A DNA stretch of 64,000 nt. It comes from Theobroma cacao (Eukaryota; Streptophyta; Magnoliopsida; Malvales; Malvaceae). The first letter of the stretch is position 1. Every line of letters starts with the position of its first letter. The notes under the pieces are model-generated. The model was given only the letters and a program-made list of their open reading frames with translations, did not search any database and had not been told where the DNA came from. The position numbers and the translations under genes were made by a program. The stretch covers positions 9,864,490 through 9,928,489 of the forward strand of contig NC_030851.1 in NCBI RefSeq assembly GCF_000208745.1. The letters run 5' to 3'. Of this stretch, positions 25,181 to 36,812 are shown piece after piece.

Positions 25181-25185
25181 AAAAC
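25181..25185. repeat. Copia-1 target-site duplication, left
   Basis: AAAAC immediately precedes the left LTR and recurs immediately after the right LTR at 31860-31864. Confidence 0.85.
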
Positions 25186-25461
25186 TGTTATAAAAATAAC
25201 TTAAAAGAACAAATAAAGATAACTGAAAGAACAAGAAAAAAAAGAAAATATTTAGAGAAGAGAAAAGAGATCTCATTGAAGTGTGTTTACAAATGAACTG
25301 AGAGGGCCTATTTATAGGCAAATAACTCCCTTATTTTGATAGAATTTACAAGATGAAGATAACACTTAGAAATTAGATGGATTAAATCTTAATCCAATCT
25401 AATTTACATCAAATCTAGATATAGATAGAATAAATGGATATTCACAAAAATATTCATAGCA
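25186..25461 (-). repeat. Copia-1 3' LTR
   Basis: 276 bases, from TG at 25186 to CA at 25461 on the plus strand. It aligns along its length with the right LTR. It borders the purine tract on the internal side. Confidence 0.9.
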
Positions 25462-25732
25462 CTCCCCCTTGAATATCCATTGTGTTAAGAATATGCCTCG
25501 TTAAAACCTTACAAGGAAAAAACCTCATGAAAAAAAAATTCGAGTGAAGAAAAAAGAGTACATAATTCTTTTCAAGAATACGCTTATGAAATATTGTTTC
25601 ATTAAAAACCTTATCAAGAAAAACTTAGTGGGAAAAACCTTGATGAAGAAAAAGAGTACACTGCGTATTTTACTCCCCTTGACAACTGCATTATTTAAGA
25701 TATTTAAAACGGTGCATCTCAATCTTTTATAC

Positions 25733-28700
25733 CTACTTTTCGAATGTTGTAGTAGAAAGGGCTTTAGTAAACAAATATGCTAGATTGTCACTTGAACGAA
25801 TTTGTTGAACACTAATATCACCCTTTTCTTGAAGGTCATGAGTGAATAAGAATTTTGACGAAATATGTTTTGCTCGATCGCCTTTAATGTATCCTTTCTT
25901 TAACTGTGCTATGCAAACAGTATTATCTTCGTATAATATTGTTGGAATTTCTTTCTTGGTTGACAAAACACACATTTCTTGAATATGTTGAGTTACAGAT
26001 CTTAAACAGACACATTCACGACTTGCCTCATGAATTGCTAGAATTTCTGCATGGTTAGAAGAAGTGGCAACTATAGTTTGCTTTACAGAACGCCATGAAA
26101 TAGCCGTACCTCCATATGTGAATAAGTAACCTGTCTAGGATCGAGCTTTATGTGGATCTGATAAATATCTTGCATATGTATAACCAATTAAATCTAATTT
26201 TAATGCATTTGAATAATATAAGCTCATATCCATTGTTCCTCGAATATATCGAAGTATATGTTTAATTCCATTCTAATGCCTTCGAGTTGGAGAAGAACTA
26301 TATCTTACTAATAAATTCACAGCAAATGAAATATCAAGTCGTGTATTGCTAGCAAGATACATAATGCTCCAATTGTACTAAGATATGATACTTCAGGACT
26401 AAGAAGTTCTTCATTATCCTCATGAGGTCAGAAAGGGTCTTTTTTCACATCTAATGATCTTACAACCATTGGTGAACTCAATGGATGTGCTTTGTCCATA
26501 TAAAATCGTTTTAGCACTTTTGCTATATAATTATATTGATGGACAAAAATTTCATTTGTCAAGTATTCAATCTGAAGACCCAAACAAAAATTTATTTTTC
26601 CAAGGTCTTTCATATCAAATTCTTTATTTAAATAATCCACGGCTTTTGATAACTCTTCAAGAGTCCCAATAATGTTTAGATCATCAATATAAACAACAAT
26701 TATCACAAATTCAGATCTGAATCTTTTTATAAAAACACATGGGCATATTGGATCATTTTTATAGCCTTCTTTCTACAAATATTCACTAAGGCGATTATAT
26801 CACATGTGTTCAGATTGTTTTAATCCGTATAAATATTTATTTAATTTGATTAAATAAATCTCTCGGGATTTCAAATTTTGTGCTTCAAGCAACTTAAATC
26901 CTTTAGAGATTTTCATATAGATATCATTTTCAAGTGAGCCATATAAATAGGCTGTAACTACATCCATCAAACGCATTTCAAGCTTTTCATGTATTGTCAG
27001 ACTAATTAAATATCGAAATGTAATTGCATCCACCACAGGAGAATATGCCTCTTCATAATCAATACCAGGCTTTTGGGTAAAATCTTGTGCGACAAGCCGT
27101 GCTTTATATCTCATAATCTCATCTTTCTCATTTCGTTTTCGCACAAATACCCATTTATATCCCACTGGTTTTACCCCATTTGACGTACAGACTACAGGTC
27201 CAAAAACTTCACATTTTGCAAGTGAATTTAATTCCATTTTGATTGTTTCTTTCCACATTGGCCAATCATTTCTATATCTACATTCTTCAACAGATGTAGG
27301 TTCAAGATCCTCATTTTCTTTCATAATATTGAGCGCCACATTATATGCAAAAATATCGTCGACGTTTATTTCATTTCAGTTCCATCTTTTTCCTGTCATG
27401 ACATAATTTATTGAGATATCTTCATTTTCACTAATTTCAAGTACTTGAATTTCTTCTGAAATTATGTCAGGGGTCTTTTCTGAAGTTTTTGTTTCCTCTT
27501 CTTGACCATTTTGAATATTTGCTCCTTTTTTTTTTTAGAAATTTTATCTTTTGAACCGATTGGTCTTCCACGCTTTTGGCGTATCTTAGACTCATTAGTA
27601 ACAACAGATTGTCCTATATCAATTCTGATTGGAGCATTTGCAGCTGGTATATGAGATTTAGTTACTCTTTATAGGTCAGTAAATACATCTGGTAACTGAT
27701 TTGCTATATTTTGCAAATGAATTATCTTTTGAACTTCTTGTTCACATTGGTTTGTGCGAGGATCAAAACTAGATAATGATAATGTATTCCAAGATATTTC
27801 CTTTTTCAGCTGCTTATTTTCTCTCCCTAATGTTGGAAAAATTGTTTCATCAAAATGACAATCAGTAAACTTTGCAGTGAATAAATCTCCTGTTGAGGGT
27901 TCTAGATATTTAATTATAGATGAAGATTCATATCCAATATATATTCCTAACCTCATTTGAAGACCCATCTTTGTGCGTTGTGGTGGAGTAATCGGAACAT
28001 ATACTGCACATCCAAAAATTTTTAGATGGGAAATATTTGGTTCCTAACCATAAACCAATTGTATACGGGAGAATTTATGATAACTTGTTGGTCTGATGCG
28101 TACAAGAGCTGCTGCATGCAAAATTGCATGTCCCCAAGCAGAAATTGAGAGTTTGGATTCATAAGTAATGCCCTTGCAATCAGTTTAAGACGTTTGATAA
28201 ACGATTTTGCTAAATCATTTTGTGTATAAACATGAGTAACAGATTATTCAACATTTATTCCAATAGACATGCAATATTCATTAAAAGCTTGAGACGTAAA
28301 TTCACCAGCATTGTCAAGACGAATTGTCTTGATTGCATAATCAGAAAAATGTGCTCGCAGACGAATTATTTGTGCAAGTAATCTTGTAAATGCCAAATTG
28401 CGAGTTGATAATAAGCACACATGTGACCATCTTGTTGATGCATCAATTAAAACCATAAAATATCTGAATGGTCCACATGATGGATGTATGGGTCCACATA
28501 TATCACCCTGAATATGTTTCGAAAACATAGAGGATTCAATCCCAACTTTTGCTGGTGATGGTTTTATAATTAATTTACCTTAAAAGCATGTAATACATGA
28601 GAATTCATTAAATTGAAAAATCTTCTGATTTTTCAATGGATAACCACATGAATTTTCAATAATTTTTCGCATCATTATTGATCCGGGATGGCCTAACCGG

Positions 28701-29221
28701 TCATGCCAAACATTAAAATTATCAGTAAACTTCTAGTTTACATAAGTTTCAATCATTTTAATTTTTGTGTAGTACATTCTAGAGGACAAAGCGGGTAATT
28801 TTTCCAATACACATTTTTTACCCAATATAATAGATGTAATATAAAGATATTTAGTGCCTCTTTCATTTGTTGTCTCAATATGATATCTATTCAAACGAAT
28901 ATCTTTAAAACTCAATAAGTTTCTTTGAGACCTTGTAGAAAATAATGCATCTTTTATTATGAACTTTGTTCCTCCAGGTAGTAAAATATTGGCTTTTTCA
29001 GAGCTTTCAATTAATCTTGTACTACCAGATATTGTATTGACATTAGCTTCTTCCACTGTCAAGTGGGAAAAATATTTCTTATCTTTAAATATAGTGTGCG
29101 TTGTAGCACTATCTATTAGACAAATATCTTCATCATTGATTTTGAATCTAACCAGATGAATATCCATATTTTTTTCAAAAAAATAAAATATATATAGTAA
29201 GAAACTCATATAAGAGAACAT
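25733..29221 (-). pseudogene. Copia-1 pol remnants (PR, INT, RT, RNase H)
   Basis: Pieces in order down the minus strand: protease with an Asp-Ser-Ala active-site triad near 29108 (frame 29221-28733); integrase core with 'TIRLDNAGEF' (28528-28244) and its C-terminal part (27968-27669); reverse transcriptase (27339-26800 and 26706-26428) with an intact YIDD catalytic motif; and RNase H ending 'DNLAYLFTKAL' (25975-25733). At least four stops or frameshifts separate the pieces, so no full polyprotein is made. Confidence 0.85.
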
Positions 29222-29450
29222 TAAATATAAAATTTGTTATTAAAATACAAAAAAAATCTTCCTAATAAACATATTAAAACACATTAACTTCTTAATTGAA
29301 TTATACTAAACATACCAAGTTCCTAATAGAGTTGTACTAAAACACATCAACAAATAATTTAAGAAATTTCATTATTGGAATTTCCATCACCAATCAAATG
29401 ATTAATTCGTCCTTCAAGGTGGGCAAAAAAATCAGCAACATCCAAGTGTG

Positions 29451-30393
29451 TTATATCAACTTGGCTATCATCTTCAACAAAATTTGTTTCGATAGTGTTT
29501 CCTTTATATTTAGTGATGCTTGATAAAGTTCAACAAGATGCTTTGGTGTACGACAAGTACTTGACCAATGGCCTTTCATGCCACATCTATAACAAACATT
29601 TTCTGTATTCATTTTACTTTGTCCACCTTTTGTCTTTTTCATGTATCTCTTCACTATTCATCCACTTCTGATGGATATTTTTATTATCAGAATAATTAAT
29701 TGTGTAACCATCACGACTGCGATAATTATGACAACCTTTTCCACGTCCATGATTACGACCACGACCACGACCAGAATTTCTAAATGATGTCGCATTCACT
29801 TTAAAGAATGGAGTAGAACCAGTTGGTCGAGATTCATGATTTTTCATCAATAACTCGTTATTTTCCTCAGCCACAAGGAGACATGAAATCAGTTTAGAGT
29901 ATTTCTTAAAACCTTTTTCATTATATTGCTGCTGTAGGAGCACATTTGAGGCATGAAAAGTAGATAATGTTTTTTTTAACAAATTAGCATCAGTCACCTT
30001 TTCTCCACACAATTTTAGTTTAGAACTAATTCTGTATAATGCTGAGTTATACTTACTTATAGTTTTTAAATCTTGCAATCGCAGATGCATCCAATCATAA
30101 CGAGCTTTTGACAGAATTACTGTTTTCTAGTGGTCATATCTCTCCTTTAGACTTTTTCAAAGATCGACTGGATCTTTTATTGTGAGATACTCAATTTTTA
30201 ATCCTTCATGAAGATGGTGGCAAAGGAAAATCATTGTTTTTGCCTTATCCTGATTGGATGCTTTATTTTCTTCTTTGATTGTCTCTCCAAGACCCATAAC
30301 ATCTAAATGGATTTCAGCATCTAGAATCCAAGATAGATAGTTATTGCTGGTAATAGCAAGAGCCACAAATTCAAGCTTTGTAAGATTTGACAT
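29451..30393 (-). pseudogene. Copia-1 gag remnant with zinc knuckle
   Basis: It starts at an ATG on 30393 with 'MSNLTKLEFVALAI' and continues through a gag core (about 30150-29614, with a stop near 30157). An Arg/Gly-rich stretch follows, then a CCHC knuckle 'CYRCGMKGHWSSTC' near 29580. One stop and one frameshift break the frame. The role in an intact element would be capsid and RNA packaging. Confidence 0.85.
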
Positions 30394-30629
30394 TGTGATA
30401 GCTTAAAAGAAAAACATAAATGTTAGTATTACACAATATATCGTAATTGGCAAGCAAAATAATAAATTGACTGATGAAAAACAGTTAATATAAAATTGAA
30501 AATTGACTTATTATAAATTTGTAAAATTTGGGCAAAACACTGAAGTGATAATAGACAAAAATCACCTGAAGAAAAATTGAACTTCGACTTTGTGAAGCTT
30601 AAGTGTGAGAGAGAATCGTGCTGATAACA

Positions 30630-31859
30630 TGTTATAAAAATAACTTAAAAGAACAAATAAAGATAACTGAAAGAACAAGAAAAGAAAGAAAGTATTTAGA
30701 GGGAAGAAAAGAGATCTTATTGAAGTGTGTTTACAAATGAACTGAGGGGGTCTATTTATAAGTAAATAACTCCCTTATCTTGATAGAACTTACAAGATGA
30801 AGATAACACTTATAACATGCTTGGTTCACTGGAAAGAATAGAATAGGAATATCATAGTCATTCCAAGGGAATAGAATAGAGGAATAATAGCTATTATGTA
30901 GATTGGTTCATGGGAATGGAATAAGATAGAAATTGCTATTATTACTTATTCCATTATTTGGTTGGCAAGAATAATTTTAAGAATGGTTAAGGAATAATGG
31001 GTAAATGATAAAAATACCCTTTATTAAAATTTAAAGATTTTTTAATTAAAAAATAAAAAAAAACTATGATGAGAAATAAATACTATTTATTAAAATTAAA
31101 AAATTTATTTTGTTAAAAAATAAAAATATTCTGAACAATAAAATTAAAATAACTTTTACTATAATTAAATAATATTTTCACCAAAATACAAACATATTTT
31201 TATTATAATTTAATAATATTTTGTATTAGAAGATAATTAAACCTTTTATTATATTTAAATAATATTTAATATTAAAAGATAAAATATATTCTTCATTAAA
31301 TTTAAATAATACTAAACAATATTCTTTGTTACATTTATTATATTCAATTAATAATATTAAGTAATATGCTTTATAATATTTATTATAGTGAAATAATATT
31401 AATATATTACATAATATTTAAATATTTTCATTTCCCTTTTTTTGAAAATGAAGTAAAAAATTTTGTGTCTTTTGTGCTTTAGAGAGAGGAGTGAGGAAGA
31501 GAGAAAAAAAAATAGATTTAGTATTTTTTATAAGGTAATTTTTAAAATTGTAAAAGGGTATATTTGTCTAATCAAGTTTTTTTCTTATTCCCAACAATTT
31601 GGAATAGCTATTACCAAGGGGGGCCTTGGTAATGGCTATTCAGGCTTCTCTTGAAATGGTTATTCTGAAAAATAGCCATTTCATTGAACTAAATGCAGCT
31701 TTATCTCAAGAATGAGAATAAAGGAGGAATAGCTATTCCATTCCCCCCAACCAAGCATGCCCTTAGAGATTAGATTGATTAAATCCTAATCCAATCTAAT
31801 TTACATCAAATCTAGATATAGATAGAATAAATGGATATTTACAAAAAATATTCATAACA
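30630..31859 (-). repeat. Copia-1 5' LTR, split by an insertion
   Basis: About 280 bases of LTR in two parts (30630-30812 and 31763-31859), separated by a 950-base inverted-repeat element. The junction falls in 'aacactta', which is uninterrupted in the other LTR. Confidence 0.9.
30813..31762. mobile_element. PIF/Harbinger (Tourist-like) element inside the Copia-1 LTR
   Basis: The ends are inverted: 'catgcttggtt' at the left and 'aaccaagcatg' at the right. Both are followed inward by 'gaatagaatagg' and 'ggaatagctattcc' type words. The target duplication is TTA (30810-30812 and 31763-31765), and the uninterrupted LTR copy shows the empty site. A TWA three-base duplication with 'GGGCATGCTTGGTT'-type ends fits Tourist/PIF-Harbinger MITEs. 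There is no transposase frame, so it is non-autonomous. Length is 950 bases. Confidence 0.85.
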
Positions 31860-31989
31860 AAAACATATTATTTTCCCCATTTTCAATACTATATTCAAAA
31901 CCAAACATAACTCTCCCTATTTTGATTCTATCTCTTCCATCGTTAATTTTTTTTGTTCTTTCTCTTAATTTTTATGTTAATCTCATTCA

Positions 31990-32320
31990 ATTTATGGTTA
32001 AGGTGTTTTTATTCTTTTATTTTTTGTTAAACTCAATACTTTGCCATGTCAATAAATGCCACATCAGCATAAATCCAACAACTGTTATATTAGCACATAA
32101 TCAATGCCACATCACCTCAATTAATGCCATTTTAGCTTGACCAAAATGCCACATCAATATATTTAACAGTAAAATTTAACTATGTTAAAATTAGGGATTG
32201 AAATTAGCAAAGTGATAAAGTACAAAAACTCAATTTATATAAATTATTATACAGAAACTAAATTTACCTTTTTTATAGAATACAAAGACTAATTACATAA
32301 TTTAACTTTTTTTATAATTG
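31990..32320 (-). repeat. Arm of an inverted-repeat element, right of Copia-1
   Basis: Inverted relative to 24290-24580, containing 'atgccacatcagcataa', 'gcttgaccaaaatgccac' and 'gggattgaaattagc'. See the left arm for the two explanations. Confidence 0.5.
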
Positions 32321-32344
32321 AATATTATAATATAATAACATAAT

Positions 32345-32830
32345 ATCTAAAAAAGATCATAAACTATTTAGAAAAAGTTAAAAAAATCTTTATATTTTTA
32401 TTATGTTCAATCAAACCCTTTTACTTTTAGTTTGAATTAAATAAGTTATATATTTTTATTTTAAGTTAAATAAGTCTTGATAACTAATTATTAACTTAAT
32501 AAAATATTATTTATTATTATATGTCGTATGACGTTGGAGTGATATGTTAATATATTATAATTGATTATGCTATGATATATTCATATATTATATTAAAGAT
32601 AATGCGACATGCTAATTTAATATGATAATATGATCATATGACATTTTTTACCCTCAACATCAATGTCATATCAGTGCCATGTAGATATAAAATAACAAGT
32701 GATATTTTAACTAATGAAAATTAATCAATCATTAATCATAAGAATTTATTTGATTAAAATAAAATATAAAAACTTAATTAAATACAATAAAAAAATTATT
32801 TAAATTTTTTAAACATTATGCTTAATATAT
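32345..32830. repeat. Inverted-repeat element, second copy of the 2400-2850 family
   Basis: Begins 'aaactatttagaaaaagtt' and ends 'aaatacaataaaaaaat'. It shares word order with 2400-2850, including 'ttattatgttcaatcaa' near the left end and 'cagtgccatgtagatataa' near the middle. It is non-coding. Confidence 0.5.
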
Positions 32831-33108
32831 TTTTACCATTCATATTACAAAAATTATTGTTTACTTTTCTAGAACCAACTGCTCTCCAGGACTAGGAGTA
32901 AAAAGAATGTCCTCCCAACCCTCACGAAGAAAAGGAATGAAAATGTAAGGAAATTAAAAATAATAATAAAAGACAAAGGGAAAGGGAAAGAAAGAAGAAA
33001 AAAAAAAAAAAGGGAAAAACCGAGAAAACCAAATTCTCCTACTAAAAAATGAATTTCCTTTGGGCGTTGTCGCCCGGCACCAAACGCCGCGACCTTTTAC
33101 CCAGCGTT

Positions 33109-33117
33109 AAACCCTAA
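33109..33117 (+). promoter_or_regulatory. Telo-box upstream of the PPR gene
   Basis: AAACCCTAA lies 104 bases before the ATG at 33221, in a short GC-rich island (33055-33110, 'gggcgttgtcgcccggcacc'). Telo-boxes are common in plant promoters of genes for translation and organelle function. Confidence 0.45.
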
Positions 33118-33220
33118 CATTAAACCTCAATAACGCCTCAAGATTGCTGAAACTCCATTCCTTAGGAAAAATAAAGTAATAAATTTGTTTATGGATTCCT
33201 TTTGAAATTTTAATATATCA

Positions 33221-34629
33221 ATGATAGCTACAACAAGGTGCTTCAAGCTTCTCCTTCGATGCAAAGGCACTTTCAATTCCTATTCCAGTTTGATTCCAGG
33301 TTGGGGTAACCGTGGGCATTATCCTCACGATGTAAGTCAAAACGCATCCATTTCTTTTTATCATCAACAAGTAATAGCGTCTACTTTTGAGTAGAAATTT
33401 ACATAAGGCAGGAATTGGATTTTTTTTTTGTTTGTTAAACAGAAGCTGCATTCCTACAAATTTCTTTGTTATTTTTTTAACCCGTGGATTGAGTTAAATA
33501 TGTGGTTTGGATTGATTAATTTCTTATATTGTTTATATGTTTAGCATGTAATTGATGGCCATGCTTCTAATCCCAGAACTATGTTACGTCCATACCAGTT
33601 GGATTCCCTTGCATTTGCCTTCTTTACCCCACTGTAAGTAAAATCGTCGGAAATTATAAATTGCTTGCAACTCAGGCTGCCCCAGATGAAGAGGAAGTAA
33701 CAGATGAAGTCTTGAATCAAATTCTGGCTACATGTGAAAACACGCCAAAGTCAAGTGGGGAAACCTGTAATGCTTATGTTCACAAGCTGTGCAAAGCTGG
33801 AAATCTTTCAATGGCTATCAGATTACTGCAATCCTTGCGAGATAAAAATATCTTCATCCCCAATGCATATAATACCCTCTTGGCTGCAGCCGCTGAAAGA
33901 AATGAGATTGACCTTTCGTTTCAGATATTCAAAGACTTATTGGTGTTTCATGGACCCTTGAGCTCAACTTGTTATCTTAACCTTGCAAGGTCTTTTGTGA
34001 AGTCTAATGACTGTACAGCATTGATTAGATTTGTCAAACAAGTATCGGAATTAGCTTTCCCGAGTAGCACAACAGTTATAAACCGAATCATCCTTGCCTT
34101 TGCTGAATGTTGGCAGATAGAAAAGGCTCTTTTGGTATTTAATCAGATTAAGAGTTTTGGATGCAAGCCTGATGTGATAACATATAATACTATTTTGGAT
34201 ATCTTAGGTCGTGCTGGTCGGGTGGATGAAATGGTCCATGAGTTTGCCTCTATGAAGGAAGCTGGCTTGGTTCCAGATATCATTACTTACAATACGTTAT
34301 TGAACAATTTGAGGAAGCTTGGGAGGTTAGATATGTGCTTAGTGTTTTTCAGAGAAATGAGTGATACTGGAGTTGAGCCTGATTTGCTTACTTATAGAGC
34401 AATGATTGAGACTTTTGGCCGATCAGGGAACATTAATGAAGCATTAAGACTCTTCAGGGAGATGAAGCAGAGGCAGATCTATCCATCAGTCTACATATAT
34501 CGATCTCTAATCTGCATTTTGAAGAAAGCGGGGAAGGTGGATTTGGCAATGTCTTTTTCGGAGGAGATGAATTCATCATCCCTTTCAGATATAGCTGCTA
34601 CAGAGAATTTTAAACGAAAACATAGGTAG
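33221..34629 (+). CDS. P-class pentatricopeptide repeat protein
   Basis: The model has three exons (33221-33331, 33577-33633, 33676-34629), all in phase 0, giving 373 residues. Exon 1 starts 'MIATTRCFKLLLRCKGTF', an Arg-rich, acid-free leader typical of mitochondrial or plastid targeting. The exon 2 acceptor (after 33576) is the one that keeps the frame open. The body has P-type PPR repeats of 35 residues. Two successive repeats read 'ITYNTILDILGRAG' and 'ITYNTLLNNLRKLG', with Asn at position 5 and Asp at 35, the pair associated with U recognition. A third has Arg/Ser. More degenerate repeats lie upstream. There is no E, DYW, SMR or other C-terminal domain. The likely role is binding organelle RNA for processing or stability; the target is unknown. 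It resembles short Arabidopsis PPR proteins such as At1g11900, a tentative match. Exon 3 is very secure, exon 2 less so. Confidence 0.85.
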
Positions 34630-35740
34630 TTATGTACTTGATCCAGGGTTAAGCTCTGTAAGAGTTCTTTAGTGTTGTCTGGAGTACTTGAGCTTGGCTC
34701 GAAGCAAGAGAAGGAATATGTCATGGATGTTCCCTCACACATTACTACTGATACTGGTATGTCTGTCCTGCTATCCATTGGTTTTTTGCCCCTTTGTTAA
34801 CAATGCTTCAGTATATGTTTAGCATATTCATATAAGATTGTTGTTGGTGCCATCCCTGTAATTTGTAATGTAACATGTGATTTATGTTAGATGATTGATA
34901 AATTGCGTTTGTTGTGCAAGATTTATGCTTTCAGGTGTGACTGCCATAACATGACTGGTGTGCAAGATTTATCTTCAACTATGATAATGATATGTTGTTT
35001 TCCTTTTAGGTATTCTCTTGACATGAGAAATAGAGGCCAGCAAAGTCAAAGGCCGAGCCTCAACCATGGAAATTATGTAGTGCAAATAGACGGACCCTAT
35101 TGTGCATAGCATTTGTATATCTTGTAATACAAATCAGTTGTCAGTTTGCTGATTGCCAACATGAATTAAATGCATGGCAACATTGGAAAAGCATGGTCAG
35201 CCTCATAGATTTGAGATTTCTGAGTAGTGTGCTTGTGACAATATCCATTACCTTTGTATTACAGTTCAAGCAACATACTTTGGCATTTCACTGTACAAGT
35301 TGTGTATCATTTGTTTGTATCATTTGAGACCAATAGATTTAACCAAGCTTCATCTATTCATTTTATGTGGTGTATAAACATAGTATCTGTAATGACCCTA
35401 AATAATGTGCTAACCTTCCCATTTCTATTTAGTGAGCTTTGTGACTTAATGCTTTTATTTTGGAGTATATCACATTCAAGAAACAAAGGTGGAGTCGTCT
35501 AAAGAGGACACAAACGCATCACGTAACATTCACAATTTTTCTGACATGGTGGTATGAGTGCCTAGTTTTTCAGAGATTGTGTATCACTGTTTTTGGTAAA
35601 TGCCCATGTACTCCAACGTGGAGTAGTCCGGCAACAGAATAAAAGGGGCAAAATACTTGGGACGACGATACTAGAATACCAGGAGGAAAACAAAGGGCTG
35701 GTGAGATCCGTCACTCTCTAAAGCAGTAATTTTTTTTTGT
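34630..35740. other. 3' flank of the PPR gene
   Basis: Transcript-like, low-repeat sequence with no domain-bearing frames. Overlapping short open frames on the plus strand at 34891-35642 lack recognisable motifs and are probably untranslated or spliced 3' sequence. Nothing else is seen. Confidence 0.4.
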
Positions 35741-35747
35741 AAGAAAT

Positions 35748-36537
35748 AGAGTAAAATACTTGGACGCTTTTAAATTTTAATTATAATTATAAGTGAGTTT
35801 ATTAATTTTTAAAATGAATATTTCATTCCAAACGATTAAACGATGTTAATGTTTAAACTGTTCCTTTTTTTTTAAGTCTGCCAACGAATATTGATTGGTC
35901 ACTTCGCGCTCAAATCATATCGTAAAATGTCCAATTCGATCAAATTTTCTCAAAAGAAACACCAGATCAGTGATCAAATTTTCTCAAAGAAACACCAGAT
36001 CAGTGCTCCCTAAGTCAGGAAAGCATCGATTTGGTGCTCCCTGGCTCCCCAAGGGAGCACCGTCACGTGCTTCCTAAGCCATGGGATCACTCGATCAGCT
36101 CCCCTGACTTAGAAAGCACGTCAAGTGCTCCCCTGGCTATGGGAGCACTGTCGAGTGGTCCCCTGCTTCCCAAGCCAGAAGAGCATGGCCAAAGATCTGG
36201 CTAGATCTGGCCATGCATGATCAGATCCGGCCGAGAGGTGGTCAATCGTTGACCGTTTGAAACAAAAAAATAGAGGAGAAAAGATTTTTTCAATAGAAAA
36301 AAATTTTAAAGTAAAAAATTATAATTTATATATTGTGTAATTTTTGAAATTAATAACAAGTAAAATTGTTCAAAAAATATTGTCACGTGCAAATTAACGA
36401 AAATATCAATGCAATCTTAAAAGTTAAATTTATGTCTAACGAAAGATAATTTTTTAGACGAATTGTCTATTTTTTATTCTTATAGACCTGTATGAAATTT
36501 TGATTAAAATTTAAAAGGGTGATGGTATTTTACTCTT
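35748..36537. repeat. Inverted-repeat element with GGGAGC-rich centre, second copy
   Basis: The left end 'agagtaaaatacttgg...cttttaaattttaat' pairs with the right end, which in reverse complement reads 'gagtaaaatacc...cttttaaattttaat'. The middle (36000-36190) is a GC-rich cluster of 'gggagcac' and 'gtgctccc' words in both orientations, plus 'ctagatctggccatgcatg'. Plan and loop words match the element at 1110-1640. It is non-coding and lies between the PPR gene and the first NDB gene. Confidence 0.55.
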
Positions 36538-36812
36538 AACAAATATTATATCTCATGGAATGCTTGCAAGTGAAACAGAAAAAGGTGTTATCACAATAAA
36601 AGAGCCATGAGACATCCCATATCCGGAACAGAACAAGAACTATGGATTGAATGGATTCTCTTAAACTGTTATGAGACTAACATCCACTATTTGATGCCAA
36701 TCTATATATATATATATATATATATAACGAACAAAATTAAAAATGATAGCAAATTAAATTTAGAGGAATCAAGACCTAAATATATAGGAAAAACTAAAGA
36801 TGGAAACATGTC

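Larger units (their letters stand above)
25186..31859 (-). mobile_element. Copia-1 LTR retrotransposon, full length but inactive
   Basis: Both LTRs begin TGTTAT or end ATAACA-like in element orientation, and the target duplication AAAAC is perfect (25181-25185 and 31860-31864). Next to the 5' LTR is a primer site 'TGTTATCAGCACGA' (complement of 30616-30629), and next to the 3' LTR is the purine tract AAGGGGGAG (complement of 25462-25470). The coding order on the minus strand is gag, protease, integrase, reverse transcriptase, RNase H, which defines Copia. Frames are broken by several stops and shifts. The LTRs differ at roughly 15-20 of about 276 sites, suggesting an old insertion. The 5' LTR carries a later 950-base insertion. 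Confidence 0.92.

Noticed and set aside
25733..30393. Several minus-strand frames as separate host genes
   Set aside because: All fall in Copia gag-pol order between matching LTRs.
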